This document shows, in pieces, positions 9,524-17,610 of a stretch of DNA of 64,000 bases; the stretch's first letter is position 1, and every line of letters begins with the position of its first letter. Both the position numbers and the translations under genes were made by a program. The notes beneath the pieces were generated by a model. That model worked only from the letters and a program-made list of their open reading frames with translations. It did not search any database and was not told where the DNA came from. The stretch is from positions 1-64,000 of the forward strand of contig NZ_QUNO01000026.1 in the NCBI RefSeq assembly GCF_003387475.1, in the 5' to 3' direction. This stretch comes from Kutzneria buriramensis (GTDB lineage Bacteria > Actinomycetota > Actinomycetes > Mycobacteriales > Pseudonocardiaceae).

Positions 9524-10537
9524 TCAGTTCGGCATCCCGACCGGGCTGCCGCTGCTGGCCCGCACGACCAGTTCGGTCGGCACCACGACGTCCCGCGGTG
9601 TGGTCGACCGCCCGCGCAACTCGTCCAGCAGCACCCGCACGGCCTCGCTGCCCTGCTCCACCACTGGCTGGGCGACGGTGGTCAGGTCCAGCGCGGCCGC
9701 CAGCTCGTGATTGTCGAAACCCACGAGTGACACATCCTCGGGAACGGTCCGGCGTCTCCGTCGCAACGTCCGCAGCGCGCCGTAAGCCATCTCATCGGAC
9801 AGCGCGAATACCGCGGTGGGCGGCGAGTCGCCGTCCAACAGCGTGTTCATCGCCGCCTCGCCGCCGGCCACCGTGAACCCGCCCACGGCCTGCCACTGAG
9901 GCAGCGGCGTGATGCCGGCAGCGTGCAGCGCACTCAGGTAGCCCTGCTTTCGCTGTCGCGGAGTCGTGAACCCGAACGGCGCGGGATCGTCGTCACAGAT
10001 CAGCCCAATGCGCTCGTGTCCCAGCCGAATCAGGTAGTCGACCGCATGCGCCGACGCCGTGAAGTCCTCTATTCGCACCGAGGAGAAGCCGGCCACCCGC
10101 GTGCCGACGAACACCACCGGCACCCCCAGGCTCCGCACCGCGGCGAGCTCCCGCTTGGTCAGCGGCAGGCAGAGTACGATCATCGCGTCGACCCTGCGCC
10201 GCATCGACATCTGCTCGAACAAGCGGGTGCGGCTCTCGGCATCGCCGATTCCGTACAGCACCAGATCCAGCCCTTCATCGCGCAGCACGCGCTCGATCCC
10301 GGTGATGACCGTGCCGAAGAACCATCGGGAGGTGAACGGCGCCACCACGCCGACCGAGTTGGTGAGGCCGGAAGCCAGGCTGGACGCGTTGAACGGCAAC
10401 ACGTATCCCAGCTCGGCGGCGGCTGACTCGACCCGAGCCCTGGTCTCCGCGGTCACCGAGGAAAGTCCGCGCAGCGCTCTCGACACCGTCGCCGTCGAGA
10501 CGTTCGCATATCGAGCGACGTCACGGATCGAGACCAT
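9524..10537 (-). CDS. LacI-family transcriptional regulator
   Basis: A 337-residue LacI/GalR repressor. Residues 1-50 form the classic DNA-binding domain (VSIRDVARYANVSTATVSRA, then LGYVLPFNASSLASG as the hinge). Residues 60-337 form the periplasmic-binding-protein-like effector domain (NSVGVVAPF; VVFVGTRV; GFTTPRQRKQGYL; AVFALSDEMAYGALRTL; EDVSLVGFDNHELA). Such proteins usually repress carbohydrate genes until a sugar binds. The nearby GH32-like gene and sugar permease are natural targets, but no operator was proved. The start matches the family N-terminus exactly. Confidence 0.9.
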   Translation of the reverse strand: MVSIRDVARYANVSTATVSRALRGLSSVTAETRARVESAAAELGYVLPFNASSLASGLTNSVGVVAPFTSRWFFGTVITGIERVLRDEGLDLVLYGIGDAESRTRLFEQMSMRRRVDAMIVLCLPLTKRELAAVRSLGVPVVFVGTRVAGFSSVRIEDFTASAHAVDYLIRLGHERIGLICDDDPAPFGFTTPRQRKQGYLSALHAAGITPLPQWQAVGGFTVAGGEAAMNTLLDGDSPPTAVFALSDEMAYGALRTLRRRRRTVPEDVSLVGFDNHELAAALDLTTVAQPVVEQGSEAVRVLLDELRGRSTTPRDVVVPTELVVRASSGSPVGMPN

Positions 10538-10573
10538 CAGTGCTTCCCGGTGTGCTCGTGGCTTGTGTGCTCA

Positions 10574-11731
10574 CTAGTGGTTGGCCACGGAAGGAAGGGC
10601 GGCGCGTTCCATGTCCACAGTGCAGATGGTCAACGCGGCGCCGAGCACCTGCAACCCGCGCGGCGTCGTCGGGGAATGACCGGTCATCGCCTCGATGCGG
10701 CTCAGGCGGTAGTCCAGTGTGCTCCGATGCACCACGAGCAGTCGAGCCGCCTGGCTGCGGTTGCTGTCGGCCTCCAGCAAGGCTTTCAACGTCGTCCGCA
10801 GCACGTGGTTGGCCACCACCGGTCGGCCGATGCGGATCAGCTCGTCGCGAAGCCTGTCCTGCCGGGACGCCGCGTATTCGACGAGGAAGTCGGCAACACG
10901 GTATGTCCCCGGGGGGCTCGCGGTGGCTATCGCGATGGCGACGGCCTCTGCGGCCTCCTCGCCGGTGGCGGCAAGCGTGGCGCGCTGTCCCCACGCCACC
11001 CCGCACCACAGCGCGTCCGTGGTCAGGCCACGCAGTTGCCTGGCCACGTCGGTCGCGACCTCGACGCGGGCCGCTGGGCCCACCAGGTAGCCGCCGACGC
11101 CCTGCAGGAGAGCGGCGTAAGTCGACCATGCCGACGTCGCCAGCATCCGCCGCAGCTGGGTGATCGTGTCGGAGGACTTGGCCCGGACGGCCACCACGGC
11201 GTAGGAATCGGCCAGTCGCTGAGGCAGGTCTTCGGGCACCTCGGCGCCGGACAGGAGCTTGCGCACCAGCTGTTCGTCACTCCAGCTCTCGGCCGCCGGT
11301 CTGTCGCCGAGCCACCCGCTCAGGAATCCACTCAGCAGCGATCTCGTCAGCCGGTGCCCGCTCGCCATCATCTGCTTGAGCCGGCCGGTCAAGTCGGCGA
11401 GCGCCGGCGCGGCGACGAGCGTGACCTCGTCCATCACTCGGACAGTGAGGTCGCCGAGCACGCCGACCAGCGCGTCGATCGACACTCCGGTGACGGCCGC
11501 GCTGACTCCCAGCCTGTGCAGGTCGGGCCGTGGTTGGGGGACACCTTCGGCCACCGCGACCAGATGGGCGGTGACGATCCGCAGCAACGGCTCGAGATCG
11601 GCGAACCTACGGGCGGCCGGGGACGCGGCGGTCAGTGCTCGATCGGCCAGGACCGACGTGTCGAGGGAGTCGGCGAGCACGCGCGCGTCGTCGGGGCGGA
11701 CGGCCTCACGACTCAGATCCGTACCCATCAC
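10574..11731 (-). CDS. PucR/CdaR-type transcriptional regulator
   Basis: A 385-residue paralogue of the regulator at 7881-9056. The C-terminal helix-turn-helix is well conserved (LLEADSNRSQAARLLVVHRS, then TLDYRLSRIEAMTG and RGLQVLGAAL). A GGDEF-like middle (SYAVVAVRAKSS to DFLVEYAASRQDRLRDELI) precedes it. The gene is transcribed away from the two small family genes at 12071 and 12526, with about 340 bases between, so it may regulate them (inference). The stop lies 36 bases before the divergent LacI coding region begins. Confidence 0.8.
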   Translation of the reverse strand: MMGTDLSREAVRPDDARVLADSLDTSVLADRALTAASPAARRFADLEPLLRIVTAHLVAVAEGVPQPRPDLHRLGVSAAVTGVSIDALVGVLGDLTVRVMDEVTLVAAPALADLTGRLKQMMASGHRLTRSLLSGFLSGWLGDRPAAESWSDEQLVRKLLSGAEVPEDLPQRLADSYAVVAVRAKSSDTITQLRRMLATSAWSTYAALLQGVGGYLVGPAARVEVATDVARQLRGLTTDALWCGVAWGQRATLAATGEEAAEAVAIAIATASPPGTYRVADFLVEYAASRQDRLRDELIRIGRPVVANHVLRTTLKALLEADSNRSQAARLLVVHRSTLDYRLSRIEAMTGHSPTTPRGLQVLGAALTICTVDMERAALPSVANH

Positions 11732-12070
11732 TGGACCAGTCCTCCCGCCGTTAAGGGGTTATTTCGCGCCCACGCGAATGTGTTTTGCAGTGAACCACCG
11801 GCCGTGTGGTCGCTGCAAGCGTTACATCGAGATCTCCGCCGCAGGTCGTTCCTTGCGGCGAGGAACTTTCTCCGATTTTTGTGGAGTCGGCGCCCGTTGC
11901 GGACTTGTGGAAATCTTTGAACAGTTTTCTCTGCTTGTTCGGATAGTCCGGGGGCTAATTTGGTCATGATGGTGGATGTCTCTATAGTGTCCCTCTTGTA
12001 AAGTCTATGTCTGGGCAGTGGTTGGGCCATTGTGGGAAATAGAAATAGCTACAGTCAGAGGGGACAGTAG
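11732..12070. promoter_or_regulatory. Divergent intergenic region, PucR gene / family members 3-4
   Basis: About 340 bases lie between the divergently transcribed regulator and the small gene at 12071. The half nearer 12071 (about 11970-12060) is relatively AT-rich and ends with GAGGGG before the ATG. This is the most plausible place for a promoter and for PucR operator sites. No exact elements could be fixed by eye. Confidence 0.4.
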
Positions 12071-12370
12071 ATGGGTAAGAACAGTGCGGTCTCGTTCTTC
12101 GCAAACGGTCCTGCGGGCGCCGCCGTTCGGCCGCTCGACCTCACCGACTCGGTCGCGCCCGCGTCGTGCTTCTGGGCCGCGGCCAACGGTGCGGCGCTCG
12201 GCGTGATCACCGTCGCTATCTGTGAGAAGGCGGTCGAGTATGTCACGGCGCATTTTGTGCATGGAAACTTCTCGACGGACCATGCTCCGGAGATCGACGG
12301 AATGGTGGTGAGCCTGTCAGGTGACGAGCTCATCGCCCTGCTCGATAACGTGTCGTCGAACCTGCGGTGA
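12071..12370 (+). CDS. Small Cys-motif family protein, member 3
   Basis: A 99-residue protein of unknown function, preceded by GAGGGG seven bases before its ATG. It has FFANGPAGAAVRPLDLTDSV, then APASCFWAAANGAALGV (Cys near residue 33), a hydrophobic alanine-rich stretch with a second Cys, and a C-terminal SLSGDELIALLDNVSS. It is the closest relative of the adjacent member 4, sharing 'FANGP', 'RPL', 'SCFWAA' and 'LSGD-[EQ]-L'. The two genes are in tandem, 155 bases apart, and look like an old local duplication. No signal peptide is seen. Confidence 0.85.
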   Translation: MGKNSAVSFFANGPAGAAVRPLDLTDSVAPASCFWAAANGAALGVITVAICEKAVEYVTAHFVHGNFSTDHAPEIDGMVVSLSGDELIALLDNVSSNLR

Positions 12371-12525
12371 CGCACTGCGCACGTCTCATGTGTTGAATTG
12401 AATTTCCTGGACATGGCAAGTCTGTGTTGTTCACCTCGGCGGACGTGTCGCATTCGCCCACGTCACGTTGAGCGGCGTTCTCTGACGCTGCTGTGACATT
12501 TTCCTTCGAGACAAAGGTAAAACTG

Positions 12526-12795
12526 ATGAACGCTATCGAGATGTTCGCCAACGGTCCGTCCGGCGGAGAGGTCCGCCCGCTCGCAGTGGTGGAGGCGGCG
12601 TTGCCCACCTCGTGCTTCTGGGCGGCCCTCGCTGGCGGCGCGTTCGGCGTGCTCGCTCAGGCTGCTGTGAACAGGTACGTCGCGGCGCACTACGGCTCCC
12701 ACCTCACCGCGGAGAGCCCCGTGGCCTCCAGCGCCGTGTCCGTAGCTCTATCCGGCGACCAACTGTTGGCCCTGGCCAGTGGTCACACCGCCTGA
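12526..12795 (+). CDS. Small Cys-motif family protein, member 4
   Basis: An 89-residue protein of unknown function and the clearest family type. It runs MNAIEMFANGPSGGEVRPL, then AVVEAALPTSCFWAALAGGA (Cys near residue 30), an alanine-rich middle with VNRYVAAHYGSHL, and a C-terminal SVALSGDQLLALAS. AAAGG lies about eight bases before the ATG. The Gly-Gly at residues 13-14 is followed by an acidic residue, as in several other members. A strong hairpin follows at 12810-12860, so the run of two genes ends here. Confidence 0.85.
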   Translation: MNAIEMFANGPSGGEVRPLAVVEAALPTSCFWAALAGGAFGVLAQAAVNRYVAAHYGSHLTAESPVASSAVSVALSGDQLLALASGHTA

Positions 12796-12809
12796 CCGGC
12801 AACGCTGTT

Positions 12810-12860
12810 CACGGCGCAGGGGTGGGAGCACGCAACGCGTGACTCCACCCCTGCGCCGTG
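12810..12860. terminator. Hairpin terminator between convergent units
   Basis: A perfect 16-base-pair inverted repeat (12810-12825 with 12845-12860); its 19-base loop contains a further small inverted repeat. It begins 14 bases after the stop of family member 4 and precedes the converging minus-strand remnants, so it can serve both directions. Confidence 0.7.
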
Positions 12861-12879
12861 CTCGGGCCGGAATCCGGCG

Positions 12880-12999
12880 GCTCTCGTCCATGGTCAGCGT
12901 GTGGCCGGCCAGGCCCGCCGTCAGCGCCTGAAGTCCCCTGGTTCGTGACCGGTGATCTTGGGGATCCGGTCGGGCCGGTTCTGTAACCGATTCGGAGAC
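12880..12999 (-). pseudogene. Tail of a third PucR-type regulator
   Basis: The minus strand encodes RLQNRPDRIPKITGHEPGDF and, after a frame change, RGLQALTAGLAGHTLTMDE. These match the end of the PucR helix-turn-helix in the intact regulators here (RLQRIEDVTG, RGLQVLGTAL). Only this tail remains. It abuts the truncated sugar-binding protein, marking a deletion junction. Confidence 0.6.
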
Positions 13000-13583
13000 G
13001 GCGCCCCGAATCGGTGGCCATTCGGGCAGCACGACCGGCTGAGGTTGTCGACAGGAATACCGTCGGGGAATGGCCGATGAGTTCAGCCAACGCCAGCCCG
13101 GCGTGGCAGACCACCGCGGGAATGCCCGCGGACGCGGCTTGCCGGATGGTCTCGGCTTGCTCGGTGGCGTCGAAGCCGCACAGCATGATGCCCAATGGCC
13201 ACAAGGCGATGGCCTGGTACAAAGCCTGCGTGCGTCCTTGGCATTGCCCATGCCGTCCAGGATCGTGACGTGCCACGCCGCCGCGACCACCGCCTTGCCG
13301 ACGCTGCTGACACCGTAGTTGGTCAGGTCGGCCGCGACGTGCGTGACAGTGCCGCCCCGGCGCTGAGCTCGCGGTCCCCTGGGAGAGGTGAGAACCCCGC
13401 GGCGTTGTTGAGACCTTCGGCCACCCGCTGCCGGGCGTCCGTGAGGATGTCCTTAACGCCGGGCGGAACCGTCATGTCGACGGCGGCCACCGGAGTGTGG
13501 TCGCTCAGCGCCGCGTCGATCGGGCCGGTGCACGCGGATCCCAGCAGGGCGACGGCGACGGCCGTGACGACCCAGCGCTTCAC
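13000..13583 (-). pseudogene. Truncated sugar ABC substrate-binding lipoprotein
   Basis: The first frame (13583 downward) starts MKRWVVTAVAVALLGSACTG, a lipoprotein signal with lipobox Cys, then VKDILTDARQRVAEGLNNAA. After frame changes come WHVTILDGMGNAKDARR and GFDATEQAETIRQAASAGIP, which match WHVTMIDGKGTVQGRADAL and GFDATEQTATLRQAADLGIP of the intact protein at 62726. The C-terminal half is gone. The GTG start overlaps the stop of the permease gene by four bases (GTGA), so it was the second gene of that operon. It is now non-functional. Confidence 0.8.
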
Positions 13584-14620
13584 GGCTCGACCGAGAGCTG
13601 TCGGGCGCGAGCCGCTCGCTTGTGGCTGGCGAGGCTGGCGATGACGATGGCCGCGACCAATGTGAGTCCGGTGAACAGTGGCTCCAGGTAGAACTGACCG
13701 GGAAGCACCTGCTGCAGGCCGGAGATGCCGATCATGGTAGCCGTGACACCGGTCAGCGTTCCCCAGGCGTTGACCCGGCCGGGACGGATGGTCGTGGAGC
13801 CGATCAGGGCCGCGGCCAGTGCGGGCAGCAGGAAGCCCGGGCCGATGTCGGCCTGGGCTATGCCGGCCTGACGGGCGGCGAGCAGGATGCCGCCGAGCGC
13901 GGACAGCACACCGGCGGCCATCATCGAGCCGACCACGTAGTGCCGGCAGCGAATGCCTGTCGACTCGGCGCCGTGGCGATTAGAGCCGACCACGTACAGG
14001 TAGCGGCCGACAGGGAAGAACTCCAGTACGACCCAGACCACGACGGTAAGGGCGACGGCGAGCACGAACGGACCGGCGACCGGCCCAATCGACCAGTCGA
14101 CCAGCCCGTGGAGATAGGCGGATTGCTGGCTGCCGGGGTCGACCAGCTGTCGGCCGCCGGTGCGCCAGTAGCTGATCGCGAAGATCAGCTGGCCGGTGGC
14201 GAGGGTGGCGACGAAGGCGTCGACCTTGGCCAACTCGATCAGCAGGGCGTTGGCCAGTCCAACGACGGCGCCGCCGACCAGTACCAGTGGAATCGCCAGC
14301 CAGCAGTCGATGCCGTCGATCTGCAGCGACACCGCCATCACCTGCCACAGGCCCAGCGCGTAGCCCGCGGACATGTCGATCTTCCCGGCCACCATCGGTA
14401 CGGTCACCGCGAGCGCCATGACCAGCGGCACGGCGTTGCCGGCCGTGATCAGTCGGAGATTGAGCGGCGTCGGGAAGGTGCGCGGGCACAGCACCGCGAA
14501 CAGCACGAACAGTGCCAGGGTGGCCAGGACCATGCCGTAGACGACGAGCACACGGCGGGAACGCGACGTGCCCTTACGAGGCTCGAGCGCGGTCGACCGC
14601 ACCGAGGTGTCGTTGGACAA
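13580..14620 (-). CDS. Sugar ABC transporter permease (RbsC-like)
   Basis: A 346-residue integral membrane protein of the ribose/xylose-type ABC permease family (BPD_transp_2). About 8-10 hydrophobic segments are visible, starting with VLVVYGMVLATLALFVLFAV. The family blocks NLRLITAGNAVPLVMALAVT, DMSAGYALGLWQ and VDAFVATLATGQLIFAISYW are present, plus a Gly/Ala-rich LPALAAALIGSTTIRPGRVN. Its substrate-binding partner immediately downstream is broken and no ATPase gene is adjacent, so this transporter is probably incomplete unless it borrows components such as the intact binding protein at 62726. Confidence 0.85.
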   Translation of the reverse strand: MSNDTSVRSTALEPRKGTSRSRRVLVVYGMVLATLALFVLFAVLCPRTFPTPLNLRLITAGNAVPLVMALAVTVPMVAGKIDMSAGYALGLWQVMAVSLQIDGIDCWLAIPLVLVGGAVVGLANALLIELAKVDAFVATLATGQLIFAISYWRTGGRQLVDPGSQQSAYLHGLVDWSIGPVAGPFVLAVALTVVVWVVLEFFPVGRYLYVVGSNRHGAESTGIRCRHYVVGSMMAAGVLSALGGILLAARQAGIAQADIGPGFLLPALAAALIGSTTIRPGRVNAWGTLTGVTATMIGISGLQQVLPGQFYLEPLFTGLTLVAAIVIASLASHKRAARARQLSVEP

Positions 14621-14650
14621 GGCTGCCTCCTCGATATGCGGGACTTTTTC

Positions 14651-15352
14651 CTACGACTGCGCGGGGACGAGGTAACCGACACCGCGGATCGTCCTGATCA
14701 GGCGCTGCTCAGTGTCGGCGAGTTTGCGGCGCAGGTAGTAGATGTAGGTCTCGATGTTGCCGTAGTCGTGGGTGCGGTTGTGACCCCAGACCGCCAGCTG
14801 CAGGTCCGCCTTGGCGACCGGCCGACCGGCGTGCGTGATCAGGTGGTTGAGCAGCTTGTACTCGGTCCCGCTCAGTTCGACCGTCCGGTCGTCCAACATT
14901 GCCTGTTGGGTCAGCGGATCCAGTTGGATGCCGGCCGCGTGCGGCGGTCCGACCTGAGTCGTGGCGAACACCGGACCGCGCCGTAACAGGATCCGCACCC
15001 GGGCGACCAGTTCGTTGATGTTGAACGGTTTGGTGACGTAGTCGTCGGCGCCGACGGAGAGACCGCGAACCTTGTCCTCGTCGTTGTGGCGAGCGGTGAG
15101 GAACAACACCGGCGCGGCCAACCCGGCCTGGCGCAACCGATCGTACAGCGTGAATCCGTCGCTGTCGGGCAGGGTCAGGTCCAGCAGGACGGCGTCAGGG
15201 CGGTGTCGTGTGACGTGGTCGATGGCCTGACGCGCCGTGGACGCGACGGTGACGTCGAAGCCGCGGAAGCGAAACGCTGTGGACAGCAGGGCGGCGATGC
15301 TGACCTCGTCATCGACCACGAGCAGTTGGATCCGCGTTGTGGTGGGGGTCAT
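14651..15352 (-). CDS. OmpR/PhoB-family response regulator
   Basis: A 233-residue two-component regulator. The receiver domain (residues ~8-120) has the acidic pair in LLVVDDE, the phospho-acceptor Asp in AVLLDLTLPDSDGF, and the conserved Lys in DYVTKPFNINELVARV. The winged-helix DNA-binding domain (~135-230) shows ELSGTEYKLLNHLITHAGRP and YIYYLRRKLADTEQRLIRTI. The start at MTPTTTRIQLL is preferred over a longer in-frame extension lacking family similarity. No cognate kinase is adjacent. The permease gene lies about 30 bases downstream on the same strand. Confidence 0.9.
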   Translation of the reverse strand: MTPTTTRIQLLVVDDEVSIAALLSTAFRFRGFDVTVASTARQAIDHVTRHRPDAVLLDLTLPDSDGFTLYDRLRQAGLAAPVLFLTARHNDEDKVRGLSVGADDYVTKPFNINELVARVRILLRRGPVFATTQVGPPHAAGIQLDPLTQQAMLDDRTVELSGTEYKLLNHLITHAGRPVAKADLQLAVWGHNRTHDYGNIETYIYYLRRKLADTEQRLIRTIRGVGYLVPAQS

Positions 15353-15599
15353 TGACCCATTAGAACAGTTGGTCGGGGACTTCCATACGTGCCAATTCCT
15401 TGTGAGGCAGGGGAAACCGCATCGACACGAAAGACTTCCGCGCATGGCGGGCATGGCGTACGGGAGGGCGAGCGAGGCCGTCACATCGATCTGAGTGATA
15501 ATCATTTTCATCTAACGTCTGGTCGTTCTGGGGCACGGCGAGAGGGCGGGATGGACGACAGTGCGACCGATCCGGACGGGTGATCCTGAGGTGAACCGG

Positions 15600-16680
15600 A
15601 GTCGGCCGCCCGACGGCAGGCCGATCTGGCTGTCGGCGGCGCCGACCTGGACTCGCTCTACCGGCTCATCCGCGAACTCGACCGTGTGGCATGGCTGACG
15701 ATGGCCCACGCCCTGCGTTGCTCCGGCCTGTTCGCCGGTGACGGCGACGAGTACGACCTCGATCAGATCTACCGATTCATAGGTGCCGCGCCACCAGGGA
15801 TCGTCTGCCGTTGGTGGCGATCGCCTGGTGGGAAGGGAATACCGGTGTCTACGGTGGACTGACCGAGGCCTCCGCGGCGGCGATCGATGGCGTGCTCGCC
15901 GGCCTCGACACCATAGCCGCCGGTCTTGAGCAGGGCCTTGGCATGGCAAGGTTCTTCCGCGCGTCGGCCTCCTACCTGCCGGAATTGCTGCGGGACGCCG
16001 TGTCGTTGCAGGCGCTGCTGTTCGCCGACGGCGATTCGGACGTCGTCCATGACGTCTGCCAGCGCAACCTGTCCAGCCGCAATGCGAACGCGGTCGCAGC
16101 GGTGGTGATCGCGGAGTTCGCCGATTCACGGCCGGAGTTGCGGGTCGTCGAGCTCGGCTCCGGCATCGGCGGCACGACCGTGGTGGTGATCGATGCCCTG
16201 CAAGGCAAGCAAGTCGATTACCTGCTCACCGACCTGACCAGGTCCTTCCTGACTTCGCACGGGCGACAGTCGGGCACTTGCCTTGGTTGCGGCGTGGACT
16301 GCTGGACGTCAACCGCGAATGCACCGAGCAGGGACACCGTCCGAGCACAGCCAATGTCCTGCACACAGCCCACCACACCACCGGGGCTCTGTCCAGAATC
16401 AGGGACCTCGTCGGCCCCAGCGGCTGGGTGATGTTCCTTGAAGGCAGCGTCGAGCACTACCAGTTGATGACGTCGGGGCAGTTCCTGATGTCACCGCCGG
16501 CGCAGCACGCGGACCGCGACTTCGCGGACTTCCGCCGCGGCGCCGACAGTGTCTTTCCCCAGCCGGGACGAGTGGTTGGAGGCCTTGCGCGCGGCCGCGG
16601 ACGCGGTCGGTGCCTGCGCCGGCGCCGCGATCTCCGCCCACCCGGTGACCAATCTCGCCCACCGATTCGACCCGCTGGGT
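15600..16680 (+). pseudogene. Decayed SAM-methyltransferase domain of an NRPS/PKS
   Basis: Several frames together give an embedded-type methyltransferase: LDSLYRLIRELDRVAWLTMA near 15650, then a helical lid, then LRVVELGSGIGGTTVVVIDA (SAM-binding motif I) near 16140-16200, YLLTDLTRSFLTSHG, and after a frame change LVGPSGWVMFLEGSVEHYQL. The DYRMF block just downstream may be the family tail. Such domains normally sit inside NRPS or PKS proteins. Frame changes near 15800, 16270 and 16540 make it inactive. Together with the following KS fragment it marks a lost megasynthase. Confidence 0.7.
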
Positions 16681-16849
16681 GGCGCTGATCCGGCCGTCAG
16701 CCCGCACCTGCACACCGGCAACGTCGCCGACTACCGCATGTTCCCTCATGGACATGGCTACCTCCATGTCCCGACGGCCCGTTCTCCGCCGACGGACACA
16801 CCCCCCGTACAGCGCGAACGCCCGAGGCGTGGTGTTCACTCAAGGAGCC

Positions 16850-17605
16850 GGAGTCGTTGCTGAGCTGGCTATCGGACGTACTCGCCGACGGCGACCAGGT
16901 GCGCGCGGTGTTTATGAGCCTCGGCGGTCGGCAACGACGGTGCCGGGCGCGCCGGCTTCACCGCGCTCCCTCCGCGCTCGGCCAGGCCCGCACCAACGCC
17001 GAGCCGCTGGCCGTCGCCGACGTCGAACCACGCCGGTGTCCTCTATGGAGTGTGACGGCACCGGAACAGCGCTGGGGTACCTGATCGAGGTGTAGGCGCT
17101 CAAGTGGGCGTTCGGGCCGGCGGATCGCCCTGGTGCGGTTGGCTCGCTCAAGGGCAACGTCGGGCACGCCGACTCGGCCGCCGGCGTCGCCGGCCGGATC
17201 AAGGCCGTGCAGGCGCTGGAACCCCGCACCCTGCCGGCCACGCCCCACCTTTACCGGCCAAACCCGCAGCTGAGCCTGGTTGGATCGGCGTTCCGGCTGG
17301 TGGACGCGCTTCAGGAGTGGCGGTCGGACGGGCTCCACATCGCTGGTGTCAGCTCGTTCGGCATCGGCGGTACCAACTGCCACGTCGTTGTCAGGCAGGC
17401 GCCGGAGCTGCCGGCGGCCACTGTCGAAGCCGGGCGGCAGCCTCGCGCCCGTTCGACCCGGGCCACCAGGAAGGCTACCGGGATCGAGCCAACCGTGTTG
17501 CCGTGCAACGGTTTGACGTCGGACGAGTACTCGCAACCGGAGTCGCGCACAGCCGACCGACACACCACAAGGTGGGGACCAAACATCGACGAAAAGCTTA
17601 AAAGA
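16850..17605 (+). pseudogene. Ketosynthase C-terminal fragment (PKS remnant)
   Basis: Polyketide ketosynthase blocks are visible: DVLADGDQVRAV, then ECDGTGTALGYLIEV (the EAHGTGT-like motif, with Asp in place of the His-containing position) ending in a TAG stop, then GSLKGNVGHADSAAGVAGRI carrying the second catalytic His, and GVSSFGIGGTNCHVVV. The N-terminal part with the active Cys is missing. Stops and frame changes show it is a relic. The AfsR-type gene converges on it from the other strand. Confidence 0.75.
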
Positions 17606-17610
17606 CAAGC

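Noticed and set aside
10550-11920. A 456-codon plus-strand open frame antisense to a PucR-type regulator
   Set aside because: Low-complexity translation; a mirror of the high-GC codon pattern of the real gene.
13622-14986. A 454-codon plus-strand open frame over the sugar permease and response regulator genes
   Set aside because: Its translation is a Gly/Arg/His/Gln-rich string with no domain, while the opposite strand encodes clear, family-matching proteins.
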